Shown here one piece after another: positions 31,111 through 41,443 of a DNA stretch of 64,000 nucleotides. The stretch spans positions 1 to 64,000 of the forward strand of contig JAQMWT010000585.1 in NCBI GenBank assembly GCA_029834535.1, given 5' to 3'. Both the position numbers and the translations under genes were made by a program. Under the pieces are notes generated by a model. The model was not told where the DNA came from and did not search any database. It saw only the letters and a program-made list of their open reading frames with translations. The stretch is from Chrysophaeum taylorii (taxonomy: Eukaryota; Sar; Pelagophyceae; Pelagomonadales; Pelagomonadaceae). Every line of letters begins with the position of its first letter. The stretch's first letter is position 1.

Positions 31111-32290
31111 TCAGATGCTGAATAAAGGGGGTAGTAGAGGGGCTGTCGGATGCAGAATAAAGGGGGTAATAGAGGGGCTGTCGGATGAATAGTCGAGTGA
31201 ATCATTCGGAGTACCCTTTAAGTAGCGAAGTAAAACATATAAGTGCAGAAGGTGGGTCTGATCAGGGTTGTGCATGCCCTTGCAGCATTTGTTGCACAAA
31301 GTGGTGATATCAGGCCGACATGTGACAGATAAGTAAATACTAGTGCCACAGTAGTGAGGAAAATTGTGGCGTAATACGTCTAAGGTAGGAGCCAAGTCTG
31401 AGAGAAGTTTAGCAGAAGGTTTTTGAATGAGGATGTCCGAATAGGGGACGTCCATACTATGTAGGTTGAGCTTATGCTCAGCAAGCATCTTGGTGATCTT
31501 CGCTGCTACATTCATAGTGAGATGACCAGCGGAGACATTGTAGTGGACATCGACACCAAGAGAGGATCTGATGTTGTCATGCCATGTACCTTTGCCATAT
31601 CCCTTCTCCATAGCAGTGCGAAGAGATGTAATTTTGGCAGTGTTGGTACCAGTGATCAATAGGTCATCGACTGAAACGGATAGTAGAACCCTTTTGTTGA
31701 TAGATCGATCCCAATTGATATAGAGGCAAGTGTCGACTTGTGAGCGGTCGAACTCATGTTGTCGAAGAAACGAGTCGAGTTTGATGTTCCACAACAAAGC
31801 TGACTGTTTGAGGCCATATAGAGCCTTGACGAGTCGGAGAGCGAGCTTCGACTCTGGATGGTTCTTCTGTATCTGCAGGATAAGATTTTGCGAGACACGT
31901 ATTCCTCGAGGGAAGTCGATCATACTGGGCGATCGAGTGCCGATTGGATGAATGCCTGAGGAGTGTCCGCGTGCGCGACCGGGTGCTTGTGCTTCACAGC
32001 GATGGCGAGCAGTAGCCGGTTGCTGGCGAGCATTGCGGTTGGGGAGGATGTGGCTTAAAAGTCAATGCCTACACGTGCCAAGAAACCTCGGGCGGCTATA
32101 CGAGCCTTATGGCGGTCTGGAGTGCCGTCAGCAAAATACTCAATCTTCAGCACGAGTTTCGTAGAGATAGACGACCGGTCTGGCGTTAAAGGTTCAAGTT
32201 TAATGACACCGCTGGAGGATAAGCCTTCAATTTCTTTACGAATCGAAGCAATGTGCTTTAGCTTATCTTCTTCGCCGAGTCCTTTGAGTT
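31111..32290 (-). pseudogene. Cop-1 reverse transcriptase, interrupted
   Basis: Upstream part (about 31930-32290, minus sense) reads KARIAARGFLARVGIDF then a stop, and LLLAIAVKHKHPVAHAD, the typical copia start of RT. The main ORF 31111-31923 has LVKALYGLKQSALLWN, then SVDDLLITGTN, the copia (Y/V)VDD catalytic motif, and RPDITTLCNKCCKG, YLKGTPNDSL at the end. At least two stops or frame changes lie between the pieces. Confidence 0.85.
31116..31186. repeat. 35-bp tandem duplication in Cop-1
   Basis: Two adjacent copies of a unit beginning GATGC.GAATAAAGGGGGTA and ending GGGCTGTCG, with two mismatches. It lies between RT and RNase H and is too long for slippage of a simple microsatellite. Confidence 0.8.
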
Positions 32291-32999
32291 CGACAATCTT
32301 TTATGCGCATAGACAATATCTTCAGCGGTCACGAGCTGTAACACGGCATGGTCGATGTGCTGCAAGTCATAATCCGTGACTTCTTGGAGAATGTCTTGAT
32401 TCGGATCACTTTGACTTAGGAAGAGGTGTCCGAGTTCACCAGAATCATGCATGAAGGCATGCCTGTGACGAGAAGCTAAGTGGTAGTGCTGATGCGCTGA
32501 GATGTCCCAAAAAAGGGAGGAGCCCACACAACAGAATTCTTGATTCCATTGACGCGCATAATACTCTGCCGGTGACAGTTCGTCGTGGCACACATAGTTC
32601 TCGAGAACAGAACTGTCGATGTCGAGGTGGTCAACCAATACAGATGAGTGGTACGGCTTCCTTGGGAAGTCTACGTGCAAGAGTTCTGCGTTGGTTTCTC
32701 TCTGCAAATCCAGTGCGGTGCCGCCCATGATACCATAGTCGTGTGTGGTACTTGCTAGGCGACATCCTTGCGGGACATCATTTGGCGGCTTAGCATCTCT
32801 TCGAATGTTGAGATCAGATGCGATGCTGGCGGCGTGGCCCTGGTGCAGAGCGCTGACACTGATGAGGAACATCAATGTGTTGGACATGTTGGCTGCGGCG
32901 AGAGCCGTGGCTTGCTCCTGCTGGTATTTCCAATTGCTACCATACTCTGAGGCGATAGCGTCTGGTGAAGAGTTTTCCATCGTCGACACGTTTCACGAT
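32291..32999 (-). CDS. Cop-1 linker between integrase and RT
   Basis: The ORF 32258-32989 (243 aa) follows the integrase frame and carries no recognised domain (KYQQEQATALAAANMSNTLM, HYHLASRHRHAFMHDSGEL). In copia polyproteins a variable acidic linker lies here. The frame changes from the integrase ORF at about 32950. Confidence 0.5.
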
Positions 33000-35435
33000 A
33001 TAGAGTTGATCCTTAGGGATGCGAAATCCACGTTCGTCCTTGAGATCTGCCTTTAGCATATCGCTCTGGTTGCGATGATCACGAGAACTGGGGTAAAACC
33101 TGGATCGTCGAGAACAACCTTTATCTTTTCGTTTGGGCATCGGAATGCTACCATCCGGCGGGGGTGGCCGGTCGAGGAACGAAAAATCATGTTCAGGTGT
33201 CTCGTCGCTGACGGGACTTGAATCAGCAGCGGGAGTTGGATCCGGTTCTTTGTGTTCGTCGTCATCGTTCGGTTTATCATCCTGCTCGCCATCGTGAGTC
33301 TCGCCCTCATTTTGCGATTCCTGTCTAACTTCCGCCATTTGCTGTTCGCTTATAGCTGGTAGCGGGTCCTCTTGCCGTGCCTCTGTTAGGATCTGTGCGA
33401 GTGCTTTGATCCGTTCGATCTCCTTGTTGCGGTTGACTGGTATGTCTGCGTCAACATGAAAGTCGTTAGAGGTGATGATTTTCCCATATCGCCCCTGATG
33501 TACAAGCAAGATGGAGCTGTGAACATCACGGATCAATCGGTCCGTGCCGGGGAGGTTCGGGCGATAGTTGATACTGTGAAAGTAAGAGGCGGAGACGCTG
33601 GAGGGTCCCAGCTTGTGACTTTGAGGGTAGACGAAAGTGACAGGTTCGCCAAAGGGAAAGAGCTTCAAGAGCGGTGCCATGGGTGACATGATACGCCGGG
33701 GAACGGTGCGTGCCATGTTTGTGCGCGAGGGCAGTCCATGAGAGCGCTGGTTGTCGGCTTGGATCTTATGCAGTAGAGCAAATGGATGATAATACTGGGC
33801 GGCAATGGACTTTCCTTCGATGCGTACACTGCGAAGATTGAGGAGGCGAACTACAGTGCCTCGGGTGTTTTCCTCTATGATGTTTTCCGCAAAATTCCGT
33901 TGGTGGAGGTGGCGACCAAGGATTTGAAACTGGATGCCAAGTTGCACCCTGAGCGGGTGGGGAGCTTCAGAGCGGAAAGTCGAGAATGCATCAGACGAGA
34001 TGATTTTCACATTGACATTGAATTCGACCTTAATCACATTGACCACATAGAGGATGCCGGCCAGAACATCCTGCGCGTCTAGTTTCCGCAGGAAATAGAC
34101 CCACTTGTGTGCTAAGATAATACACACGAAATGCATGATGTAACGAAATCCACCGTAGCACTTGCTGATGCTCGGGTATGATACATCCATGTGGAGGTGT
34201 TGGCCAGGAGCATAGGCCAGTTCATCAGGTGACCAGGAAGTGTTCTTGTGACGGAAGCTGACATGCGATTGACAGCTCTTGCATTCGCTGCAGTCTTGCA
34301 GATACCGATCATCACCTGGGCGAAGATTCGTTACATTAGCGGCAGTCGTTCGGCGAAGAATCTCGGGTTGCTGATGATGGATGCGGTGCCAGCGAGTGGC
34401 CAGAAGCACTCTTTTAGCGTGCTGACTTGTGCCGGGCTTGTGCAAGGGGCGCAGTGCGGCGGTCGACGCGCTAGGGGGGCTGGGTCGCTTGTCAACTCGG
34501 ACTTTGGCAACGGTTGCCTCGGCAAGAAGCGTCTCGAGGTTTTTCGATTTGCTTGGTTTGCGGATCGCATCATGGTGAGCTTCTGCAACAGCATTGAAGA
34601 GGGAGGTGAGGTTGAGGTCCTCCTCTACTAAGAGACGGCTGGAGATGCTCATGAAGAAGTCTGCAACCTGGGTGATGTCACCTGGGCTGGGGATGCCATT
34701 GCGTATTGTTGCCCATTCGATGTGAAAGTTCACGTGGTGGTGCGATTCGTGGAGTGCGAGAACAGCGCTGTACTTTGCCTGCAGCATATTGTGCGGGACG
34801 GCGTTGGCCAGTGCCCTATACGCGAAGTACGGCGGGTGCTCTTGGAACAGACGGGGCAGTTCCGGGTCCGAGTGGTGTCCAAACTTCGCGATTTCGTTGA
34901 GGGTCGTATAGCGGATGTGGTCTGGAGAGATCAGCAGCAAGGCGTTGGAGTAGCTCGTGTTGGTTGGGTACGAGCCAGTGGCCGAGTGACACTTGGTGCT
35001 TTTCTGAAGCGTGTCTCCGATGTGGCCGACATAGTCCGCGTAAGTGGGACGTGCTTTGGACATAATGAGTCCCTTGGGGTCATCGAGAGTAATTCGCCCT
35101 CGTGAGTCGCGGCAAAGCCAGGATGCGAACGATTCATGTAGTGGACCCAAGTGGACGGGCGCGAGCAGCTGTGAGCGGCGGCCAAGGAGGTGGTGTAGGC
35201 GACGACCAGAAAGGCGGTGCCCTTGGGAACATCCAGGGAAAAGGCGTGCGTTGGGGAGAAGACTGCGGGTTGATGGGAACAGTCCAATATCTGAGGGGGC
35301 CTGGAATGTAGGGTGAGGGAGGCGCGCGGGAAGTAGCCACATGCGACGGCAGTAGCGGCGGTGCCGGTGATGGCTCCATCCTAATCGTAAGCACATTGAG
35401 ACTCTGCGGCATGAAAACAGCGGAGGGTGTTCCAT
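33000..35435 (-). CDS. Cop-1 integrase and C-terminal region (part of an 832-aa ORF)
   Basis: Read on the minus strand from 35435 to 32937: a zinc-binding lead (HRIHHQQPEILR, CSECKSCQ), then the core with LHMDVSYPSISKCYGG (first Asp), KIISSDAFSTFRS (second Asp) and RNFAENIIEENTRG (Glu region; copia usually has ExxH here). After it comes an acidic Pro-rich stretch (DDKPNDDDEHKEPDPTP) and KDERGFRIPKDQLYIVK leading to RT. The ORF has no stop over 832 codons, the longest open frame of the window. The first 130 codons overlap the DNMT end in another frame and are not translated as DNMT. Confidence 0.8.
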
Positions 35436-36530
35436 GTGGCGAGAGTGGGGTGTTGCGACAAATGGTTGTGCAGGAATGTGAAAACCAGAAGGTGGGAAAT
35501 GGACGCCATGGTGGCGTAGGGGGTGCCGTCGGCGTCTAGACCGAGATCCGCGAAGGGCTTGGTGAAGCGTGCGAGCATTTGGCAGACGCGGGCATTCTCG
35601 GAAAGCGAGAGTTTCGAGGCGCTGGCGGGCTTGTAGGAGTAGGTGGCCTTGTGCTGGTAGTAGTCCAAGGCGGAGCGGGGCACTGTACCACGAAGGGCGG
35701 GTTTGGCGATCCAGAGATCGTCATGGATGGTGTGACTGGGGTCCAGGAGAGGTACCATGCTCGGAGGCGAGGTAAACCAAGTAGAAGCGGTTTTCTCGAG
35801 GTTGTAGCCGGTGAGCGGGTGTCGGGCATACACAGCGAGATAGCGTGTCTTGCTGATGACGTCACCAAAAGCAGAGGCATTGTAGACACCGGAGTGTCGG
35901 AAGTAGCCTAAGCGCTGATAACCTTTTGCGAGTTGAGCATACTCGTGATGAGTTCGGGGGTTGGGAGGTACGTTCTCGACAATGGCGTAGGTCGGGAGCG
36001 TGCAACGAACAAAACGGATTTGTTCTTGGACATAAAGGTCGGCGTGACCGGAGTGGCTTAGTCGTCGTATTCTTGCATTAACTCAGATGTTGACAGGGCA
36101 ATGTAAAAACTGCCAAGTCGAATGGAGGTAGTCGTATTTTGCCGGTTTGGAGTGCGGCATTGAGCTTCCTTAGGTCCGCATAGTGCTGAGCGTGCGGAAA
36201 GAGTTGTTGCGCACGGGTGCGCATAATATGGTTAATTTCGCAGGTGACCACGACAGTAAGGCGTTTGTCGAATCGTTTGCGAAAAGTGTCGAAACCTTCT
36301 TGGTGAAGTCCACCTGCAATAATGGCTGTTTTGAGCGGAGGGGGTTGTGCTTGCACAGAGAGGTCTGCGGAGCCATTAAAGGCGTAGTGGACGACAGTAT
36401 GTGGGAGGTTGAGCATTTCGGTTAAAAACAGGGAATGATTCTGTAGCTTGGCGAAATCAAGCGTGTGCGATTTAGAGCGTGTCTTGGCGACATGCTGTGT
36501 GATGTGTGCAATCTCATCCTTGAGTGACAT
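35381..36530 (-). pseudogene. Cop-1 cytosine-5 DNA methyltransferase, distinct from the Gypsy one, one frameshift
   Basis: Frame 36530-36078 (150 aa) contains a motif I-like KTAIIAGGLHQEGFDTF, CEINHIMRTRAQQLFPH (motif II region) and FDLAVFTLPCQHLS, motif IV with catalytic Cys146 (codon 36093-36095). It stops right there; after a shift near 36075 another frame gives PTYAIVENVPPNPRTHHEYA (motif VI ENV at 35970-35978), QRLGYFRHSGVYN and SKTRYLAVYARHPL (motif VIII), then a C-terminal part to 35381 (PYATMASISHLLVFTFL, possibly motif X). Motif I is weaker than usual (AGG for FxGxGG). It shares no close residues with the Gypsy enzyme outside the universal motifs. It lies between protease and integrase. 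Confidence 0.85.
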
Positions 36531-36536
36531 TCGTTT

Positions 36537-37106
36537 TCATGTGTGGAAACCAAGCACAGTTGTAAATGTTTGCTTTGGATGGGACGGCAGGGACAACAGG
36601 CCGTTAGGTTTGCGAGTGGCGAGTACGACGGCGGTTCTTCCTAGGAGAGTCTTATAATCGTGCGGATCGAAGGTGGAGGACTTCATAGTTTCGTACAGAT
36701 ATGGCTCGCGGGGCAGTGGCGGATCGGTGGCTTGTACATGCAGAGATTTGAGCTGAGATGTCGCTATAACTTGGAGACCTCTCCTGAATTGCGGGACGAC
36801 CATAAATACGAGATATAAAGAGATATAAAGCGTGACCGGTTGAGTCATTTGTATCCTTTGAGGAGAGACCTGCAGCCTGCAAATACAACGGTTTAACACC
36901 GATGAAGTGGCTGGTAAGGGTGCCTCGTCCCATATGAGTGGTGTGTTCGGGAATCCGGCGTATGGACTCGGGAACAAAGTGTTGTATTGTGCGCGTAAAG
37001 CAAAAAGATGCGCCACCGTCCACCAATGAAGCTCCAGTGCCGGGTCAATTGCATCCGTGCAGCGAGTTAGTCTTCTTCGAGGTCTTTCCTGGAGTGTAAG
37101 TTGCAC
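36537..37106 (-). CDS. Cop-1 aspartic protease region
   Basis: In frame 36652-37026, MVDGGASFCFTRTIQHFVPE holds the copia protease active site pattern (VD[GS]GAS). About 60 residues on comes GRGTLTSHFIGVKPLY, the flap-type segment. A second overlapping frame (36537-37106) is open too, so an indel is likely within the region. It directly precedes the DNMT. Confidence 0.65.
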   Translation of the reverse strand: MQLTLQERPRRRLTRCTDAIDPALELHWWTVAHLFALRAQYNTLFPSPYAGFPNTPLIWDEAPLPATSSVLNRCICRLQVSPQRIQMTQPVTLYISLYLVFMVVPQFRRGLQVIATSQLKSLHVQATDPPLPREPYLYETMKSSTFDPHDYKTLLGRTAVVLATRKPNGLLSLPSHPKQTFTTVLGFHT

Positions 37107-37157
37107 AAAGAAAATCTGCGACTCTAGGTGAGATGGTTGATGATGTCGGGAAATTCG

Positions 37158-39313
37158 TCATCGTGAGGCTTGGTGCCTGATTGAGCAAGATGTGGTTGGC
37201 GGCACAGGCGTCGTCGGCAACCATAAGCGAAAAAGCCGACTCTGGTGGAGAGCACGCATATAGTCACTGTGACGTTGTGCGTAGTCTTCGGCGGAGTCAT
37301 CTTCATCATTGATTTCGGGAATGGTGTCGTCGTATAGGTCTAGCTGACCGCTGTCGTCATAGAAACCGAGGTGTCCTTTTTCATCTTGTTCATCGGTTTC
37401 GGCTTCGCCCTCATCAGGTGGATCGTCCTGGGGATCGGACGTCAACATCTGGAGAAATTCGGCGGCATCGTTTTCGGCTTCGGAGAGAAGTATCTCGTCG
37501 GAGATGGTGGTGATGAGGTTGATTAGCTTGCTCATGCGCTCGGAGCTGGACGTATGTTGGCGACCGGCTTGGCTAAGATTCCGCATGGTTTGGAGCTTGC
37601 GACGGACTTCACGAAGGGGGACCTTGAAGCGTCGGTCAGGAGTAGATGGTTTGGGTGGATGAGGTTGATTGGGAAAGGCGACCTTGCGAAGATGCCGGTG
37701 CTCGCGTTTGTCAGGGGTGACAGGAGTAGCACGGGGATGTTACTTGGTCTTCCTTGGGGTGACAGGGGTGGCCATGGGCTTAGGACTGTCATTGATGTCG
37801 TTGTAAGACGGGGAGAGAGGATTGGGAGGCTTTTTGCCAGGAGGGGGCTTCTTGGGGTGCCGCGAAATTTGCTTTTTGCGGTAGGCGTGGAGTTGGTGAG
37901 TGAGGTCATTGTCTTCATCTTGGTCAAGGTTGGCCTCCGCGAGAAAAACAGCGGCGGGGTCGGTGTCTTCATCGGGATCCGGTGGGGTGTCATCTTCAGA
38001 GGGAGAGGTGTCATCATCGTCTTCGGTGAGGTGGAGACCAAGACGGCGGGAGCGAAAACGGGGGTTGTCTTTGTCCTTTGTTGGCAGACGACCAAAGTCA
38101 GTGACGAAGCGCAAAGGCTTGAAGTTGAGAGTCGGGTGAGGCTTGAGGTGAGCCCAAAAGATGCGCTCAAACGTGGAGATGACTTTGATGCGAGCGATGA
38201 GCTTGGGAAGGTGGTTGATGACTTCCTTGTCTTCGTCGAGTAACAGCGAGTCGTTCGGAGTGCGCAGACAGTTAGCAAGACGCACAAGCCCTTGATGTGT
38301 GTTGGGGCGCGGGAGTCAAGCAAACTTGGAGGGTACTTAAAGCGAAGCAGTTCGTGGATTTCCTCGAGAATCTTGTCGTCGGAAAGTTGGAGAGAAGCAT
38401 AATTTGTTATCTGGCGCAGTTGCTGCTGGACATGGCGCATATATTCAATATAGTGCGCAGGCTCGTGGATCTCTGGGTAGAACAGCGTGTCCAGGAAGGC
38501 ATTATAGACGTAATGCGCATGGTGGACGTGGTTCTGGCCCGTGTGCTTGTCGAGTGCTAGGCGAACTTGAAGCACAAATTCGAGTCCTATCGGATGGGAA
38601 GATCCGAGTGCATCGATTTCGTCGCATGCTGGGTGCTTGACGGAGTCGCTACCGGCATGTAGGAAGCGGCGAAACAGGGGGTGCACGGTCTCGCGGAGGT
38701 ATACGATGACGTCGGCCTCTTTTCCTTGGAGATAAGGCTGGGTGATCGGATACAACTTGCCTTTTGTCATATCGGTCGGGTCCTTGTCTTTATCTTCAAG
38801 TTATTGGAGCTTTGGCTCGTAGACGTTCTCCAGGCAGTGTTTGCCGAATTTGCGGTACACACCCTTGTGGTAGACGTAACGGCCTTGGGGATCTTGCGTG
38901 TTCCCGGCGGTAGAGTGGTGGTCGGGGTCTTTATCGTATTCCTTGATGCAGTGGCTTAGAAGAGCGTCAGCGAGATCATTAGATCCGCGCAAGACGGATT
39001 CCCACGTGTAGAAGCCCTGTAGGAAGTATTGAGTTATGCCTGTTTCAGGCATCAGATGTTCGACGAACAACTGCATGACGCGAAACGAAAGCATTTGGGG
39101 CGTGACTTGAGCCGAGTCCATTGACTTGAGAACGGCGCTAGGTGGGTCACTAAAAGTGTTAGGTTTGTGCTTGGGGTCTTGTTGAGCTGGAGGGGGGGGT
39201 GGAGCCGCAGCAGCGACGGCAGGTGGTGGTGCTTGCGTTGCTTGCACTTGGGCGGCCAACGCGCTTAATTGAGCATTGAATTGTGCCATCAAGCGAGCTT
39301 CGTGGTCTTGCAT
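37158..39313 (-). pseudogene. Cop-1 gag, several frames
   Basis: The first piece 38801-39313 (170 aa) has a coiled coil and Pro/Ala-rich run (QAPPPAVAAAAPPPPPA) followed by VTPQMLSFRVMQLFVEHLM. The start ATG at about 39389 is cut off from it by two stops. The second, 37532-38770 (412 aa), begins KLYPITQPYLQGKEADVI and contains a helical capsid-like region, then an acidic region (read better in frame 37740-38285 with DEDTDPAAVFLAEANLDQDE), and 37158-37586 gives the C-terminal acidic part. I see no CCHC knuckle. Confidence 0.6.
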
Positions 39314-39473
39314 CTCTTTTTGATGCCTTGCTTATAAGCGAGCTTATTGTTCTCGCATCTCCTTTTGGAGTTCTTGATTGGCAGGCATTTTGCTTGGGTT
39401 CAGGAACGTCAGTGAGCGGGACTCGTCTGGTAATCCTGAGGCTTTGCTGATACCGGGACTGGTGCCCAATACA

Positions 39474-39669
39474 TAGAGAACAGTAATTTCAACTGTGTTA
39501 CCCTTCAGCAGAGCGTGAGAACAGTGGTAGTCTGTCCTCGAATCTGTCTCCTAAACGAGGACAGCCGGTGTGAATAACACAGCGTTTTCTTAAATCAAAA
39601 GGTGGCAAAGTTAAGGGAACTAACCATAGAATAGTGGGTACTAACTCTAATTCAGATTTTATATCTCTA
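39474..39669 (-). repeat. Cop-1 5' LTR
   Basis: Partner of 30242-30437. In element sense the LTR ends CTGTTCTCTA, and the next bases read TGTATTGGGCACCAGTCCCG, which resembles the sequence after the Cop-2 LTR (GGTTTGGACCCAGTCCGATA) and is the likely primer-binding region. Confidence 0.92.
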
Positions 39670-41358
39670 CTCATTCCCGGTGACTTCCCTCGTTTGTAGC
39701 CCAGTTCAGGATCAAAGTCGGCAAGTCGCATCGCCCATCGAGCCAACCGACCTGGCGAATGCGCCGCCTTCCGCAAAAACGTCAAATTGCGGTGATCCGT
39801 TTCGAGGATCGTAGTGTGCCCTTCAATGTAAGAGCGAAAATGCTCGAGAGAAAGAATAACTGGCAGTAGCTCTAGCCGACGGGGCTCATAGTTCCGCATT
39901 TCTTTCGGCACAGCTCGGCTCCAATACTCTATCACTCGTTCTTCTTGTGTCACCTTTCCGGTGTCGTCCGTGACTTCCAAGAATGGGAAAAGATACGCGC
40001 CCAGGCCGTCCTTGGAAGCATCCGAACGGATCTGGAAGGGAAGATCGTAGTCCGGGTGATAGACTCCGCGAGAGTCCACCAAGGCCTCGATGATCGTATC
40101 CCACGCCTTTTGGCACTCGGGCACCCACTTGAACGGCACGCCCTCGAGACACAATCGGCTCAACGGCTCCACAATCTTCGAATAATTCTTCACATATCGG
40201 CGGCAATAGTTGCTCACGCCGATGAAAGGTCGAATCTGGGTCTCCGGAGACGTGTTCGGCAGCGTTCCGGGGATCGGCATCTGCTGCAGCGCTTCTAACG
40301 TCTTAGGATTCGGCCTCAAGCCTTCCGGGGTCGAAATGTGTCCCAGAAACTCGATTTCATCTTCGAGGAGGTGAAACTTCGCTGTTCGTCCACTGTATCC
40401 TTGTTGTGCTAAGTGGCACAGTACTTCAATCAAGACTTGTAAGTGACGGTGGAGGTCGTCCGATCCCATCATAATATCATCGACAAACGCGACCAAGTCC
40501 TTATACATCCATTCTGACAAATCGCTGCCATCTGCTTACAGAAAAGAGCTCCTACGGTTTTCACTCCCAGAGGCTAACTAAACTAACTTCAGACCTCTCC
40601 CGAGCATGGGAGCCAGGCCGGACCGGCAGGAGCCGGTACGGAATCACAGAGGAAAATCACGCAGCTGGGGCAGAGGCGAGGGACGAGGACGGACTCAATA
40701 AACTATGGGCTCGGAGTTTGCTAACCATCGTGACGGCGTCCTGAGCGGCGGCATCCAAACGCAGGTTGTGGTATCCTCATCGAATATCAACGCACGTCCG
40801 CCAACGGCACATGGCAAGAAAGGCCAACGCGTCGTCTTGGCGAATATTCGGCCAACTATCATTGACCAGCTGATCCTTGAGCTGACGTAAGTCGACTGCA
40901 GCACGAAAAGCGTTCGACGTCCCGATCTCCGCTCCCTTCTTGGGCAGCATCAGCACCGGAAATCCCCACGGAGAGTTCGCCGGTCGGATGACTCCATCGC
41001 GGCACCACTCGGTGATCTGCTTTCTGAGACAATCGAGCTTCGCTGGCGTCAACCTGTAAGGCGTCATCTTACTCGGTCGTGGGTTTGCGTCCTTTAATCG
41101 TAGAGAAACCGGCGGCGAGTCCACACGTCTCATAATCGGGTCCAAAAAGACCCACGCGTATTGCACGCAGTGGCTTAGCATCATCTTCGCATCCTCACCC
41201 AGATGCGGATTGTCGGGAATTCCTAGTTCTCGAACAACCTTCTCGGCTTCTTCTTTCGTCGGAGTTTCGACTTTCATCGCGTCGTTGTCCTTGACGTGCT
41301 CCGGGGTCTGCGGCAGCGGCGCACCATCTGCATCGCGCGGCGCATCCTTCCACGGCAC
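39670..41358 (-). pseudogene. Gyp-C reverse transcriptase and RNase H, disrupted by a SINE
   Basis: Part before the SINE (40777-41358) has PSKMTPYRLTPAKLDCL and WGFPVLMLPKKGAEIG. The part after it (ORF 39498-40520) starts MYKDLVAFVDDIMMGSDD with both catalytic Asp, followed by EIEFLGHISTPEGLR, IRSDASKDGLGAYLF and LETDHRNLTFLRKA, ending at the Cop-1 LTR. SINE S3 replaces a few bases between the LPLGVKT-encoding side and GAHSFLRL. Without the insertions this RT would have FVDD. Confidence 0.85.
40574..40694 (-). mobile_element. SINE-like repeat S3 inside Gyp-C RT
   Basis: Starts TAACTAAACTAAC then the family sequence. Both borders are set by comparison with the uninterrupted Gyp-B at 24960-25010: CCCAGAGGC on the left and AACTATGGGCTC on the right. 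No clear target duplication remains; a few target bases were lost. Confidence 0.85.
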
Positions 41359-41443
41359 ATTGAACTTTCTTCGTATTCGAACCTCACTTCGGGATGGCTC
41401 TTGTTGATCTTTTCACCTTTGACTCGCACACTCGGTTCGCTCC

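Larger units (their letters stand above)
30242..39669 (-). mobile_element. Cop-1: Ty1/Copia retrotransposon encoding a C5 DNA methyltransferase
   Basis: Both LTRs are 196 bp (30242-30437 and 39474-39669), start TAGAGA and end TCTCTA in either sense, and are about 95 percent identical by eye. The target duplication is CTCAT (30237-30241 and 39670-39674). Minus-strand order: gag (37158-39313), protease (36537-37106), DNMT (35381-36530), integrase (33000-35435), linker, RT (31111-32290), RNase H (30480-31024). Integrase before RT is the Copia order. Several stops and frame changes make it non-functional. It sits inside the Gyp-C pol region. Confidence 0.92.

Noticed and set aside
35536-35911. 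Plus-strand ORFs opposite the Cop-1 DNMT and integrase (also 37554-38243 and 34248-34631)
   Set aside because: They are shadows of the minus-strand coding frames and have no features of their own.
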